Assembly: GCA_964017045.1 (NCBI GenBank)
Contig: OZ024796.1
Location: 21,537,510 to 21,601,509, forward strand
DNA length: 64,000 nt
Source of the DNA: Omphiscola glabra
Taxonomy: Eukaryota; Mollusca; Gastropoda; Lymnaeidae
Reading direction: 5' to 3'
The notes below the pieces were generated by a model. That model was not told where the DNA came from. It saw only the letters and a program-made list of their open reading frames with translations, and did no database searches. A program made the translations under genes and the position numbers. Shown one piece after another: positions 1 through 15,500 of this stretch (position 1 is the first letter of the stretch; every line of letters begins with the position of its first letter).

Positions 1-332
1 AATGTTGTTTTGTCAAATTTGAAATGAAGCTAATTAAAATGAGTTACAGGAGAGTTCCTGTGGTAATCTGTCAGGTAGAATTATTTTCACTTAAACATGC
101 CACTGGTAGTTTCTTTGGAAATGATATGTCAGAGTATTTTAGTTAGGAATTGGTAATTTATGCATGATATCATATCACTGATATGATGTGTCTGAGTCGA
201 TTTTGATGGTTTACTCTCTGCACAAAAAATAATATTTCCTGCTCTCAAACCATTTTCACAGACAAATCATTTTTTTATGAGCTAGCTATTCTGTGCATTG
301 AATTTGTATTTCTCTAATTTGTGTGTTCTTAG

Positions 333-582
333 GTTGAAGTTCCTCCCCCAAACTTGGAGGAAATCATCATGAAAGAAATGTACATCAGTTTTGGGGATGT
401 CAAAGGTGCAGCCAAGGAAGCCTGGTTCACACAGGCCAAACAAGAGCTCAAGACAGAGCCAACATTCACAACGCTTGGCTCCAAGGTATCTGCAATACAG
501 GCTACTCCTGTGACTCCAGCCATCAAGCAGAAAGAGAAGAGCTCTGTGTTTCACAGTCAGTACTTTGGGGTCTACACACCAG
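333..582 (+). CDS. RGS22: RGS22-like exon (first in window)
   Basis: The acceptor ttcttag precedes 333 and the donor is ccag|gttggt. It enters in phase 0 and leaves one base, which completes a glycine codon with the next exon (reading ...VYTPG-LVGPNEY). The protein segment is soluble and Lys/Thr-rich with no recognised domain. It begins mid-protein, so upstream exons must lie outside the window. Confidence 0.75.
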
Positions 583-3500
583 GTTGGTCACTTGTCACTT
601 AACAGTCGTTTATGAACACTGCATGTGTCGCTTGTTGCTATAGGACTCTAAACCTTGTTAACAATTACTTAAAAATAGTAGTCATTATTTTACTGTATCT
701 TATTGGTGTTTATCTCTAGAACAGTAGAGTGTAATTTCCAGTTAGTTAACTGTTTAACATGTTTTACCTTTTTTGCAGAACATTTATAAAAAAATAAAGT
801 ATACCAAGTATGTTTGTTGAATTTCAATGCTTAAGTTTTGATTTCGTGTAAAACAAATTAGTACTAACTTTTAGTTAAGATTCAAGTAAAGTGTTATTTT
901 GTCACCTGTTTTTAATGCAGTGATTTTATGATGTTAGGATTACAATGGGAGTAAATAGCACGATGTTAAAATAATTTCGAATAATTTTCTTAACAGGTTT
1001 GGTTGGTCCCAATGAATACGAGCCCCCCATAAATGATGACTACTCTGTCAACAACCGCATGTTTACCAGGGACAGGCCATTCACACCACGGCCATCTGAC
1101 AAGATACATTCATCAACCTCAATGCTACGAAAAAAACTCTCGAAAGACCCAGAAGCCACGGAGGAAATGGTCCCTGCTGGGAGTGTGGTCTTCCGGTGGC
1201 CCAAACAAGACCAGCAGAGCACCGATGCAGAATCTGGAATTGGTGAGATGGATGAGAAAGACGAGGAGTTTGAGAAACGCATCACTGCGCAGCCCATCAT
1301 CGACCAGATCTACTACGACGGCTCTTGGGAATCTGGGGGCACCGGGGAGATTGTTCTCAGAAACATAGATGAGCTCGGGTCTGTGATTGTGGGGGCCGTC
1401 ATAAAGAAAACCATTGCCGAAATGCTGGAGCTTGATGAGAAGATTGTCCTGGCCGACCCGGCGGTGAGCAGCATCTATCCATCCATGGACCTGACATGCG
1501 TGTCCACCGATCGCCTTGAGAACCTGACCGTGGCAAAAGCAACCACCATACCCGAACTGGAGTTTGAACAGGAAACCTACAACAACCAGTACGAAGACGA
1601 CACAAGTGTGGACAAGCAGCCGGTCCGCATCAAGTGGGAGAAAGCCATGCCCAAGCCAGCTGAGGAGGAAAGCGATGCAGACTCCTTGTTGGACAGCGAT
1701 GAGGACTTTGAAGAGAGAGACATCCATTTCAGAAGAAAAAAAGATAAATGGCACAGCCTGACCAGCCTCAAAGGAATCATGGCATTCAAGAAGTTTTTAG
1801 AAGGCACTCACGGGGAAAAGTACTGGGAACTGTGGATTGATATCGACAAAGGCCGTCTCATAAAAACAGAGGAGGAAAAACAGAGGTACTGATACAACAG
1901 TGCTGTCATATACAACAGTCCATTCATATACAACATTCCATTCATATGCAATAATGCATTAATATACAACAGTGCTGTCATATACATTTAGAATCTTACA
2001 TACTAAATAAAATTTGATAAATATTAAGTTATATCTTAGTAAAGTTCCAACACCCAGATCTCATTACTATATCCTCCCAACAAATTAATTCTGTTGTAGC
2101 ATGTAACTAAATTCAATAGTCCATCCAACTTGATTGTTAATTTTTAATGAAGATCTAGAAATCTGCACTTCATTCAAAAACTCAACAAAGAAAAGCAAAT
2201 AACTTAACTTTTAGGATGGAAATATTGGCTCTGGGATCATAAAGAATATATAGTCCATAGACATTTAATAAAAACTTACATTAAAAAAAGATTGAATAGT
2301 AGTCAGATTTCATTAACAAGCATTACAGTCTTATCAAACAGTGGAGGTTTGACTATCTATTATGACCATCTCATGACTGTGTTTATACATTGCTGACTAC
2401 TAGCTCAATCTTATTTTCAAACCACCACTTAAACTTTCTCCATGTTTAGTTACGTACCAAGTATCATTTCTTTCACAATTAATTTTTTATAAGAAGGTCT
2501 AATGAAAGTTCTCTTTTTTCATTACTTATTTACAGTAATGACCTACTGCATACATTACCTACTATAGACATGTCCTACTGTAGATTTGAGTTACTGTATT
2601 CATTACCTACTGTATTCCACGACTTACTGTACACATGACCTACTGTAGACATGACCTCCTGTAGACATGACCTACTGTAGACATGACCTACTGTAGACAT
2701 GACCCACTGTAGACATGACCCACTGTATTCCATGACCTACTGTATTCCATGACCTACTGCACACATGGTTCTGTATTTCAGGTACATTATGTACATGAGG
2801 GAAAGGTATTACAAAAAAGGTTCCCCATTTGAACTGTCGCAGGAAGACAAAAAGAAGCTAGGACTTGAGAACCTTGCCAGCTGGTGCCCCAAGTATCTGT
2901 TCCAAGTGCATGCAAAAGTTTTAGAACCTCTAGTGTTGTACTGGTAAATCATTATTGCCAGTTTATCATTTAGATAAAATTAAATAATTGAATATGCATT
3001 TCCAAACAACAAACATAAATTTGGGGCTATTTATACCATTAAAATCTCAGGGTTTTTTGTTGTTTTAAAGTGTACCCCAACCTGCTAACATGACTTCAAA
3101 AAAAATAATAATTCTGTGAAAGCCATATTTAACTGCCTATAAGACCATCCGCCAAGCAGCTGAAGTATATGATATAATTAGATTACTTGATTGAGTGTAA
3201 CTGACCTAATGAGTTTACTTGTTTACAATTTTTTTAAATTATGACATTTCATAAACGTTTTCTCATAATGAAATGCAAATTCCACAGTTTCATTTTATTA
3301 AATTTAGGTTGGTTTATTTACCTTCTATAGATTTGTTTAAACAGTGTTAAGATAAATTGCTATATTAAGCAGATTGCATCTCTTTCTGGTACATTATTTT
3401 AAATCTTTTTAAAACAATTTTAAAAAAACCCTGTATGTGCTTCTTAATTGTCTTCCCAGGGCTCCCCGGTATTTACTGAAGCACCTGCTGCGCACACACC

Positions 3501-6500
3501 CAGAGAAATATTACCTCTACAACCAGATGAAATCAGCCTCGCCCCAGAAAGAGTCTGACCCATTCCCTCACACACAAGAACTGCTGCCCCTCAGACCCAA
3601 GTCCTGCTGTCCGAGGTTCAGACTAGGACCAGGCATTGAGGAGGTTGTTGACAGTGAAACTGTGTTTCCTTCTATTCCCATCAGTTGACCAAATATCTTC
3701 AGACCTTTCTATTTTATTCCAACTGTTTGTGTACCACAGATTAAAGTCTGACATAAAAAGCAGGTTTTGACCATTTGTGTAAGCAAAAATTACATAAGAA
3801 GCACGCTGCCTCACCATCTGCCGTATTGAGCAATTTACATCCAGTGGTTTCCTTTCCTTTATCATAAATGAAAATTTATCCAACGTTTCATCACCCATCG
3901 GATATAAAGGCTTCATCACCATTTTTAGTTTACCGGTAGATCAAAGATTTCTCTGAGGCAGGACCGCAAAGATTATTGTTTGTTCTTATCTGCTGCTGGG
4001 CCAATAGTGGATGGGTTGAGTACCTGGTGGGCCAATAGCTTGATAGGTTGAGTCCCTGGTATCTAGATTCTAGAAACAATAGATGCAAGATGTAAAGGCG
4101 GCTTCATTGATGTACAAAACATTGAAACGAAAGTATTTTAAATTTGAAGTGGCCTTCAATCTGATTGGTACACTAGGGTAATTACTGAACACTTAGCCAA
4201 TTGTCTTTACAACTAGGAATGAAAATCGTGAAACATGAATATCAACTGCAATAATTGTCCTTCAATATCACATACCGTTCCGTTCGTTCGTGTTAAAAAA
4301 ATACTTACTGTATTTCGCTCATATAAGACACATCTAATTATAAGACGCACCCATATATAAGACGCAGGTTTTGATGATTTGTGTTAAATATATTTTACAT
4401 AAGACGCACCCTGGGTGGGTACGTAAAACTTTGTATAAGACGCGTCTTATATACGCAAAAATACGATAATGCGGACATTTAGTCTAATGATGACATTTAC
4501 TCTAATGCTGACATTTAGTCTAATGCTGACATGTAGTCTAATGCTGACATTTTGTCTAATGCTGACATGTCCAGTAAGCCAATATGTTATTGAATGTAAA
4601 GAAGCTTGGTTCTTATGTTAGCATGCATGCCGTCAATTCAGAGAAATTTCTCAATCTTTTTCAAATAGGTTCATTAGTAATACTCTGGCCATGAAGAAAT
4701 TTTTTTTTACATTTGACTAGTATGTCATGTTTAATAATTCCAGCTCTTCAATGTTTTACTTTTAGTCATGAAGAATCAATATTGTTCAAATCAGTTGTTT
4801 GTTTTTTTTAATTGACTATTGGTTTCCGATTATAACATACATTAAATTTAAATTTATTCCCTTTATTGTGATAAAAAATATGAATCAGTTAGTGAAGGTT
4901 GTGAGGGATAGAGTGGAATCTCAAATAATCAAAATGAAATGTTATTTGCAACTTATTGCTCTTAACTTTCACTTTCTATGGAAAAAAAATAAGTTACAAT
5001 TTATAACAATAGTAAACTTCATTATCCCTGTATAATCCTTTTTTTTAACAGTTGCAACAAGACAAGAATTTATCAAATTTAACCAATCCCCAACCTGACA
5101 AATACGGCACGTCTCCCATGGTGGGTAATCGCCGTGTGTATGGGGAAGATACAATCAAACGCCTGGCCAACACACCTACAGCCAAATACCTTGGCTTGAA
5201 GCCAGCAGCCAAGCCTAAAATGGCAAAAACTCTTTCCATAATAGCAGGCCACAAATCAGTGAGCCCGTTTGTTAAAAGTGATTCGCCGATGTACAGTCAA
5301 GATTATAAGAGTGAAACAAATGCTTTAGCAGCACCTGAGACCAAGGTTGAAATTTATGCCTCTGCCCCAATCAGACTTTCACCTATGGTCTCACCATCAC
5401 TGGTATCTAAGAATGTCATTGAGGGAGTTGTGAAAGAGGCCATATCCAAGCAAGATTTCCAATCAGCTTGTCTACCAAGAAAGATAAGCACAGCGGGAGA
5501 CAGAATCCCATGTCCCTCCAAACCACTGGGTGCAATCTTAGACAAACGCCCACTGAGTAGGCCGGCAGGCTCCCCCCTGGGGCCTGTCAAAGTGCCCAAG
5601 GATCTACTCACCCCCATGCTTAAGATTATGGACACCAAAGGGAAAGGAGGCAAATACAAGTCGGTGGCGGAAAGTGGGTAAGCAGAAGTTATTAGTGGGA
5701 ACAGACTCACTGTACAGTACACATCTTTCCATTGATACACTGTTATCTCTCATGTGACGTAATAAAGATTTGTCCCTAGTTATTTTCTATGTTGCTGTTA
5801 TTGATTGATACAAACTTTAATTGTTGCATTCTCTTGTAAAGATCACCCCCCACCAGATCAATATTTGCTTTTGATTAAACAAAATTTTGTTTTAAAGTCA
5901 TTTGGAATTAACAATGTTTATAAAAAAAAAGTATCTCAAATAATTTTAATTAGAGGAGGGACTTGTCACTGCACAAATAGAATCATGTGAGGTTCTTCTA
6001 TAACAAAGTGACTATATTGTTATAACGTATGTACATCCCTTGAGGAAATACATATATATGTAAAAATGCATCCAGAGTGACTATATTGTTATAACGTATG
6101 TACATCCCTTGAGGAAATACATATATATGTAGAAAATGCATCCAAAGTGACTATATTGTTATAACGTATGTACATCCCTTGAGGAAATACATATATATGT
6201 AGAAAATGCATCCAAAGTGACTATATTGTTATAACGTATGTACATCCCTTGAGGAAATACATATATATGTAGAAAATGCATCCAAAGTGACTATATTGTT
6301 ATAACGTATGTACATCCCTTGAGGAAATACATATATATGTAGAAAATGCATCCAAAGTGACTATATTGTTATAACGTATGTACATCCCTTGAGGAAATAC
6401 ATATATATGTAGAAAATGCATCCAAAGTGACTATATTGTTATAACGTATGTACATCCCTTGAGGAAATACATATATATGTAGAAAATGCATCCAAAGTGA

Positions 6501-9500
6501 CTATATTGTTATAACGTATGTACATCCCTTGAGGAAATACATATATATGTAGAAAATGCATCCAAAGTGACTATATTGTTATAACGTATGTACATCCCTT
6601 GAGGAAATACATATATATGTAAAAATGCATCCAAAGTGACTATATTGTTATAACGTATGTACATCCCTTGAGGAAATACATATATATGTAAAAATGCATC
6701 CAAAGTGACTATATTGTTATAACGTATGTACATCCCTTGAGGAAATACATATATATGTAAAAATGCATCCAAAGTGACTATATTGTTATAACGTATGTAC
6801 ATCCCTTGAGGAAATACATATATATGTAAAAATGCATCCAAATGAATCAAATATAAGCACACATCCATCCAATTCAATGCCTAAATATATCCACATTATT
6901 CTGCACAATTAAGAACCTAAAAACATTATATTCTAAAATGTATAAAAGCATATGTTTCCACCCTTGGATTATGGAGGAGGGAGTTCAGAAAAGATCTCTC
7001 AAAATAAATCTTTAGAAACCTCTACCTGTGAATTTTATCCTAAATGTAGATTAGAAGTAAGCTTACCTTTCATGAAATCTAATTTAGAACCTCACTGAAT
7101 ATTAAACAAAACAATATTTAAAGTGTTTTTATTTTTCAGAGAATCCGGATACACATTTTACCGCCAAGATTCTCAAGAAGCAAGCAAGGTGTGCCCCCAG
7201 CCAGGAGAAGAGCCTCAAGAGGGAGTCAAGTATGCAGAGATCACCGACTGTGACTTCATGGGCAGTGAACGGATGGAGTTTCTTCTACAGGCTCTTCATC
7301 ATGAACAAGATGCTGGGCACTCATTTAGGAAATACATTGAGAAGAGTGAAAGAACTGTAAGGCTCTTTCAAATTTCTTTCTTTTACATGAATTGTTGGAG
7401 GTGTAAGTAAAACAACCGAGTACAATAGGACCTATTCCTTTTCTATGTGTTACTTGAGACTGTTGTCATATTTTTTAACAGAAGGCAGCCAAACTTAGAA
7501 GTGGTGCCAAATGTTTAAATCAACAGAATCTAAATATTTTTTGTCATTGTGGGAATGGAATCCTGAGATATCTCACATCCTAGAAATATTGCTAGAACCA
7601 CTGCAGTTAGTTTTCTTAAGTTATGACATTTTATAATAAATGTGTGATGCTAATATAATTTATTGTTTTTTGTTGTAATGTTTCACATTTCAGAACTGGA
7701 TAAACCATTTAGATTTCTGGGAGAAAGTCCAGGAATATAGAAAACTCTTCTATAAGGATAAGCTTGACCTTCACCTCATAGCTAAACAAGCCAAGGTAGG
7801 TCATCACACTAACAAAATAAAATGAGTCGTTGTGTTTTCTTTAATTCATACCCTATATAAATCATTTGATATTAGGATTTTTAGACAATCACAATTGGAG
7901 AAATTCAACGCAAATTAAATCAATAACATAATAATATATAAGAGCATTCAAATCTTTTATTCCATTAATTAATATACTGATTTTTTCACTTGAGATTATG
8001 TCCTCCCCCCGTTCCCCCTTTTTTAATTTTTTAACAAGTATTTGACTGAATGAAGCAATCAATAAAATATCAAATTCTTCCATTCTCCTAATTAACTCTA
8101 TATGTTTTCCGCATATTTTTTCAGTCTATATTTGCTCAGTGTATTGTAGAAGGGGCTCCTAAAGGCATTGGTGTTTCTGAAAGTATTGAGCTAACCATTT
8201 TGGATCACTTGAACCCAGCTTATGAGGACCTATTTGATGAAGCTGAAGAGTACACCTTGAAAGTTCTCTTTGAGGCTTTCCAGGGCTATCTGAGCCAAGA
8301 TGTCAAGAGCTACTGCAAAGTGAGCAAAAGAAAATAATGCTCTCTTTTATTTGTCTTTTGTGTCTCTTGTCTTGTTTTGCTGTGTCATATTTCTGGTGTT
8401 TGATTAATTTTTGTTTATACAATACTGAATCAGACAGCAGCGTATTTAATTTGGGGGTTTGTGGTCATTTTCTTAGCATTCTAAAAAAAAAGTCCTTCTG
8501 CTTTCACGGTTGGTGTCTGCCCACATTCCCACTTAACCCTTCTTATCCATGTTAAACTTCTTTTAAATTTTGATTTGGCATAGTCGAAAAAAAAAAAAGG
8601 CAACTTCATTTTGGTTTTGACTGATGTTTCTGAAATTACAAGAGATAGGTTCCAGACAACTTAGAAAATTGCTTTATGAACATAATAAAGTTGAAAGTTC
8701 TGGCATAATTTCCAGGTCGAGCGTGCAGAGATTATGAGGCGACTAGAAACCAAAAACACATACATCCTCAATTTACAGAAAAAAGGAATCATTAAGGAAG
8801 TAAGACTTTAAACAGTGTCTAACAATGTTTTTTTAAAAAATTAAATTGATTTTTAAGGCATATTATTATAATACCTTGATAAATGTCCCATTAGATAACA
8901 GTGCAATAAAATTGAGCATCTTTTTAAGAATCAAGAAATTGTCTTTAATCATGTTGTTTAAAATCAATAAATTATGTGATTATTTTTTTTTTATCCACAA
9001 ATGTGGATATGTGAATTTAGACTGAAAAAAAAACATTGCATACTTGGAATGTCACATTTGGTTTTTTTTATTTCTTCTCTCCCTTGAATTACTCTGCCAT
9101 TAAATATATATGATGCCTTTTTTAAAAAATAACCATTTAAAACTGCTCAGAGATCTCTTACACCGGACGACCCTATGGAGGGTTATAAGGATCCAGTGTA
9201 TGATGATTCTATCCTTCAACGAGTCCCTGCTGAGTTTCGTGAATGGTCATTGGATAAACTTGTCCACAACCGAATAGAACTGGAACACTTCCGCCAATAC
9301 CTCATTGAGAACTTTGCAGAAATAGATCTGAAGGTTGGTGCTGCTCAAAACTACCTATTGAAACAGGAAGTGTCATAGCTTTATTATCCAATCAAATATA
9401 TTTTATATCAACCTTGTCTTTTTTTTTTTTAAAAGTCTATTGAAATAACAATTTATCAGACTTTTAAGCACACACTTAAATTACTAATGTATTTTATGAA

Positions 9501-12500
9501 AAAGTAAATTTGTTAAAAATCTTTACAAAACTAAAATTGTACACATGGGCTCATAATTTGGGAAATAATCAACAATAATTGTCAACATCCCATGCTGAAT
9601 TTCAATTATATTATTCATCTACACAGACCCGTATATAAATCCTAACATTGTGTTTTTATATTTACCTGAAGGAGAATTTAAATATTTATTAACTGAAGAT
9701 GGGCACAGCTTTAAGTTGAACTAAACAGCCTCCCTTTCCCTTCGTAATGACACGTCTGGCCTGATACACTTTAAATAAACTCCGTATTACTTTGATCTGA
9801 GAAGGGATTTCGCATTTACAGTTTTGTTGCCTGTCAACATATTTTCAGTTCACTTCACAAACTTTTCTGATCATATATTCTGAACAATTTTTTGTCTCAT
9901 TATTTTTTTATTATTTAGTATTCCCAAATCAATCTTTAACTTTTTTTTTACAAGCATAGTGTAAAAAAACAAACTATTCTATATAATTGATCCGGAAGAC
10001 AACAATTTTAGTTTCTTTATTTGCTATACTAAAATACATCCAGGCCCTGGAAAATTCAGCTAAATATACTTTTATGCACTCAGTGTGCAATCATATCAAA
10101 AGCACCAAGTGGAGAATGCCACATCAGAGATGTTATATTTGTGATAATGATTTCACTTTTAAAAAAAATATTTTTAGATATCTTTAAAGCTAGGATAATT
10201 TGTGCTTTAATTTTTAATTTAAATATTTTTATTTAAATTCTGATTTCTTTGTTTTCATCTCAGTGCTGGATGGACATTGAAGCCTGGAGGAGAACACCAC
10301 ATGATGATGCCCGCAAGAGAGATCATCGTGCAAGAGATATTAAGAAGAACTACCTGAACAAGAAGTATTTCTTTGGTCCAAGTAGCCCTGCAGGCAAAGA
10401 AGGACAAAATAGAGTAAAAAAATGTTTTAATCATATGACAATGCAGGCTAGGCATATATCACTCTGTGGCCCATCGATTGATCTTCATGATTTTTAAAGC
10501 AATTTTGGGGTCATGCAAGCATGACATCAAGTCAACCATCACATAATATAAGCTAAATGTTAGACAATTTTTAAGGTGTTTTTAAAAATAAATTTTAAAA
10601 AAAGATTTTGAGACTTTAAACAAAATTATTATAAATTGAAAATTTAAACCTTTTACCCAAATTTACTGCTAGGTTCTATCCATAACTCAGCCTCGATCAT
10701 ATTTCTATAAATCATTCAAGCTATTTGTAATTCTTTATTTACTTTAGGTGATGGAACTTGGAGGGGGATGGGGTAAGTTCCTGGAAGACAAACCTCACAG
10801 CAGCACCATTCTGGAATCACAGAAATATGTGCGGGATCGTCTGGAGAGAAAGCACCTGCCCTTATTCCTCCTATCCAAAGCCTTCCAGCAGAGGAACATC
10901 ATCACAGAGATCCCTGCAGAAGTTGGGGATGAAGTGACAGTGTCAAAGAAGCGTCGGGCCCAGGCTGTATTGAAGGTGATTGATGATGCCGAGCAGAATT
11001 TCTATAAGTTGTTTAAACGTGCTCCGCCGGACTACAGCCAGATTGAAAATCTTTTGTTTCCACCGATCCAAAGGAGATCAATGTCATTTAGGAGCAGCCT
11101 GGTACCCAGAAAGTCTACTGGGGATTCTATCTCTAAGTTAGAAGCTGCTCGATCACGACTCCCATCTTCCATAGGTTTGCCTAAAATAAAAACAGCAGAA
11201 CAGGGTTCGAAAGAAGACATTCCATATGTCATTGTAAAGGTAGGTTACGTGTTTGTGTCAGTACGGATGTTCTCAAGTTTGTACAGGAGGGAAGGAGAAA
11301 TCTTTTCATGTAAACCACTACTTTTTGCATTTAGATTAAAGGGGGCATAGCTCCTTAACCATGCATGACCTTATTAAATGCTGAACTTCTCTCTCTGTCA
11401 AATGTTTATGAAAGAACTTTGTGGGACACCTTTGTTATTTGTGTACCTAAGATTTGGTTAAATAGTAGAGGATCTTCAAAGCAATTATTCTAAAATAAAT
11501 TTTTGTTTTTGAACTTGTTAGTGACAAAAAGACCCCATGTCAAAGAGTTATGTATCTATATATATTATGCAGTTGTCGGTACGTCAGCAGGTGCCACATC
11601 ATCGCTCAGAATGGTCACAAGTTCCGATACAAAGGAGTAACACATTCAGCTTAATGTTCATATCTTTTGAGAGATTATTTTTAGTATTGAAGAAAAAAGA
11701 AAGGAATATTTTTTTATATCTGGGAAGAAAGGGTGTAGTACTATGGCCATGGTGAAGTGATAAATAGTTTTAAAAGAACACTTTGGAATGGCAACAAAAG
11801 GTAAGCTATTTTGGTGGCAGTCTTGCCAGTCAATGACCTCCATAAGACACCAACCTGTGTAGAGATGCATGTATGTCTCCAGGAAACTATAAGCACCCCT
11901 GCTATTATGGCTGCTGCTCAACCCCCTCAAAAGGTGAGGAAACCGATCTGCTGGAATAGGTAAGGTCGAGGCCTGTGGATTTACCAGTGGGCTGGAGCAT
12001 GCACCATGTGAAGAAACTGTCAGATGATGATGGTCTGTGGTCTGTTTATGATGATTTAAGAAGTTAGCGATAAAGTACATTTAAAAGAGACAATAAATTG
12101 GTGTCTTATATTTTTCTTTCTGATAATAAATGCATGACCAAAGCTTGTCAGAAAATAGAGTCTTGAGGAAATTTTGAATAAAATTTAATCCCCGATTATT
12201 AACTAAGTAATTGCAATTTATCATTATGAAGGGTGTCTGAATTAATTTCTGAACTATAATTTTTAAAAACATTAATTTTCTTTTGTAAGAAACTTTATCT
12301 TGTAAAAAATAAATTAAAACTTATTGGATTTCTCATTGTAAATCTGAAAAGACGGTGAACAGGTTTTAAAATAATAAAGTATGTATTCAGTTGTGTGCGC
12401 CGCCAGTGAAGTCCACAGGCCAGACAGAAAATGTTTCACAATTACATTGCTGTTTGATGTTCAATTAATATATTTTGAAGTAGTTTTTACTATATGGGAA

Positions 12501-15500
12501 TCCTTAATTTATCTTTAAGTGACCTTAATTTTTTTTTAAATGTTATTTTAAATTGATTTCATTCTTTTTTTTAATTGTCTTTGAAATGTTCAATTTAAAA
12601 ATGTTTTTAATCTTTGAATTATGAAAGTATTAAAAGAACCTTCAGGCAATTTTTATAACAACATGGTGTTGGCTATCCAAATAGTTTTGTTTGTCATATT
12701 AAACTAAATTGTTTTTTTTTTAAATTTCATTCAAGTGTTGCTGAAACAATAAAGAATTTGTATTAAATGCCACAAAAAATGTTTAATGACTTTAAAAGCT
12801 GATATAGATTTCTGTCATGTTTTTTCTTTTCATTTTTTTTTTTAAATCTTGAAATTAAATGAGAATAAAAAAATTATATTATTGAAGGACATTACAATAA
12901 TTTATTTTGCATTTCCTTGCCTAAAAATAACCCAGTATTTTTTATTTTTTTTTGCAACCTTCAGCTTTTGGAAAGCAAGTGGATCTCATCAGCCAAAGAG
13001 ATCTTCACATTCCAGAGAGCACTGATGAACCCTCTGACTTGCCAACAGTTCCAGAAGTATGTCAGCTTGCAGGGAGACCAACTAGAGAATGACATTTTGT
13101 TTTGGTTAGAAGTGCAGAAGTACAAGGTCATTTCCACAACCATTTTACACATAGGAATTTTCATTTCTTATTAGCCTTGAATGAATGATAAAGAGTAAAT
13201 ATCATCCAATGTTAAAGATGCAATGACAAACTATTATCAACACTATGATAGACTATGATAGACTATGATAGACTATGGTGTTGCATGAAATTAAATGTTA
13301 ATTCAAAAGGTGTATTTTAAATGGAGGAATTGTAAAAGATTTGCATTTTATGAATTAGTTTTCAGTAGAGTAATTTATCCTTCTGCAATCTCTTGCATCC
13401 AACAAAAATGTTTTTAAAAATTATATTTTTACATAGGTGTGAAAATGTTTTATTAAATTCACAAACATGCCATTTCAATAAATTACACCAGTCAGTCTAT
13501 TTACCTGTTTGAAAGAGAAACATTTTAACACGTATTCTCTTATTTTTAAATTTAGACATCAAGATGAGCGATGACGTAATAAACAATGCAGAACCAATCG
13601 GCTTCTTTTCTTTAAACGAAATTTTAAAAGTTAAACTAATCTGCATAGAATTTTGGCAAGGATTTCTACCGAGCTTTTCTCATAGCATGAAAGTAGGCAA
13701 TGGTTAAAATGATTTGTCAGTTGTCCTCAAGACAAAATTCATTTGATAGTTCGAGAAGAAACAGCTTGCTACAAGACAAGTTCAGGATTTTTTATTGGCT
13801 GCTCTGTTTTAAACCTCTTTTGAATTATTTTCCAATTCCTTACTCAGAGAAATTGAAATCTTGTTGGTGACTATTGTTTGCTGAATGAGGAAAAAAGAGT
13901 TTCCTTCCACTCTTTATCATCAATCTTTTGCAATTTTATACTTTATTATTTATGTTTTTTCTTTACAGTTGAGATTGGGCCAACTTGAATTATTCAAACC
14001 TTAATATATTTCATGTGGTTAAAACTGTGTTTAGAATTTGAAATAATAAATGTAGAAATAACACAACTTGGCTTTTATTTGTGCATTTGAGTTAAATATA
14101 TATATTCGCAAATGTATTGTATAACTTGTTTTATCATCTGTTGTAGGAAATGCACCACACTCACACTGACGAGGGAATGCTTCAGCAGAAGATCAATGCC
14201 ATCATCAACTGCTTCATAGATTCATCCATTCCACCAAGTTTACAGATAGACATCACCCCTGACATGGCTGAACGCATCCTAGAGCATAAACATGAGAGAA
14301 GTCCATATATTTTTAGAGAAGCCCAGGTAACAGACTCTTTACTACTCTTACCGTTACTTAGGACATCTGCACTTAATGACCGGTGTTGCTGCCAGCCAAT
14401 GTCAGCACAAGAAATCATCTTGCTTTAACTGACTATCTCCATTTTCTTGCCTTACAGCTTGCAATATTCCGCATGTTGCTGCAGCACTGGCAGCCATTTT
14501 GTGATTTTAGAACTAACATGGAGAGTGAGACCAAGGTGCTCACCACGTTGGAACGTCACAGGTTGATAGCAGATGAGAAGGAAAAACTGCACCGCGAGGA
14601 AGTCATGTTGCAGAGAGAGAAGGTATGTTGCAGAGAGAGAAGGTATGTTGCAGAGAGAGAAGGTATGTTGCAGAGAGAGACGGTATGTTGCAGAGAGCGA
14701 AAGTATGTTGCAGAGAGAGGAGGTATGTTGCAGAGAGAGGATGCATGTTGCAGAGAGAGGAGGTATGTTGCAGAGAGAGGAGGCATGTTGCAGAGAGAGA
14801 AGGTATGTTGCAGAGAGAGGAGGTATGTTGCAGAGAGAGGAGGTATGTTGCAGAGAGAGGAGGCATGTTGCAGAGAGAGGAGGTATGTTGCAGAGAGAGA
14901 AGGCATGTTGCAGAGAGAGGAGGCATGTTACAGAGAGAGGAGGTATGTTGCAGTGAGAGGAGGTATGTTGCAGAGAGGAGGTATGTTGCAGAGAGAGGAG
15001 GTATGTTGCAGAGAGAGGAGGCATGTTTCAGAGAGAGGATGTATGTTGCAGAGAGAGAAGGTATGTTGCAGAGAGAGAAGGTATGTTGCAGAGAGAGAAG
15101 GTATGTTGCAGAGAGAGAAGGTATGTGCAGAGAGAAGGTATGTTGCAGAGAGAGAAGGTATGTTGCAGAGAGAGAAGGTATGTTGACTGTTAACTCACAA
15201 ACATTAAACAAAAATTTTTGGCTAACTGCTAACACGGGAATTGAAAGAAAATAGGATTTAAAATCTCTGAAATTTCAAAATGGAACTGATTCAGATCAAT
15301 ATCATTTATATTGCTCAGTCAATACATTTTGAGATATAAACATGGTTAAATCAATTTCTTTTCTTTGAGATTGGAAAACTTTAGTGTTTTTTAAATACTT
15401 TGAATATTTCTTGTACAAAGTCAGGAGATGGTGTTTTTTTTCTTCACATTATCAGTGACATCAAATGAAAGTTTTTTCATGAAACATCACCATCAGTTTA

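Noticed and set aside
6509..6877. Minus-strand open frame with a 23-residue repeat
   Set aside because: It is a by-product of the 69-bp units; the 70-bp units break the same frame.
14383..15254. Long overlapping open frames of 116-267 codons on both strands
   Set aside because: They are produced by the stop-free 20-bp repeat; six frames cannot all be coding and only the exon at 14458-14622 has splice and domain support.
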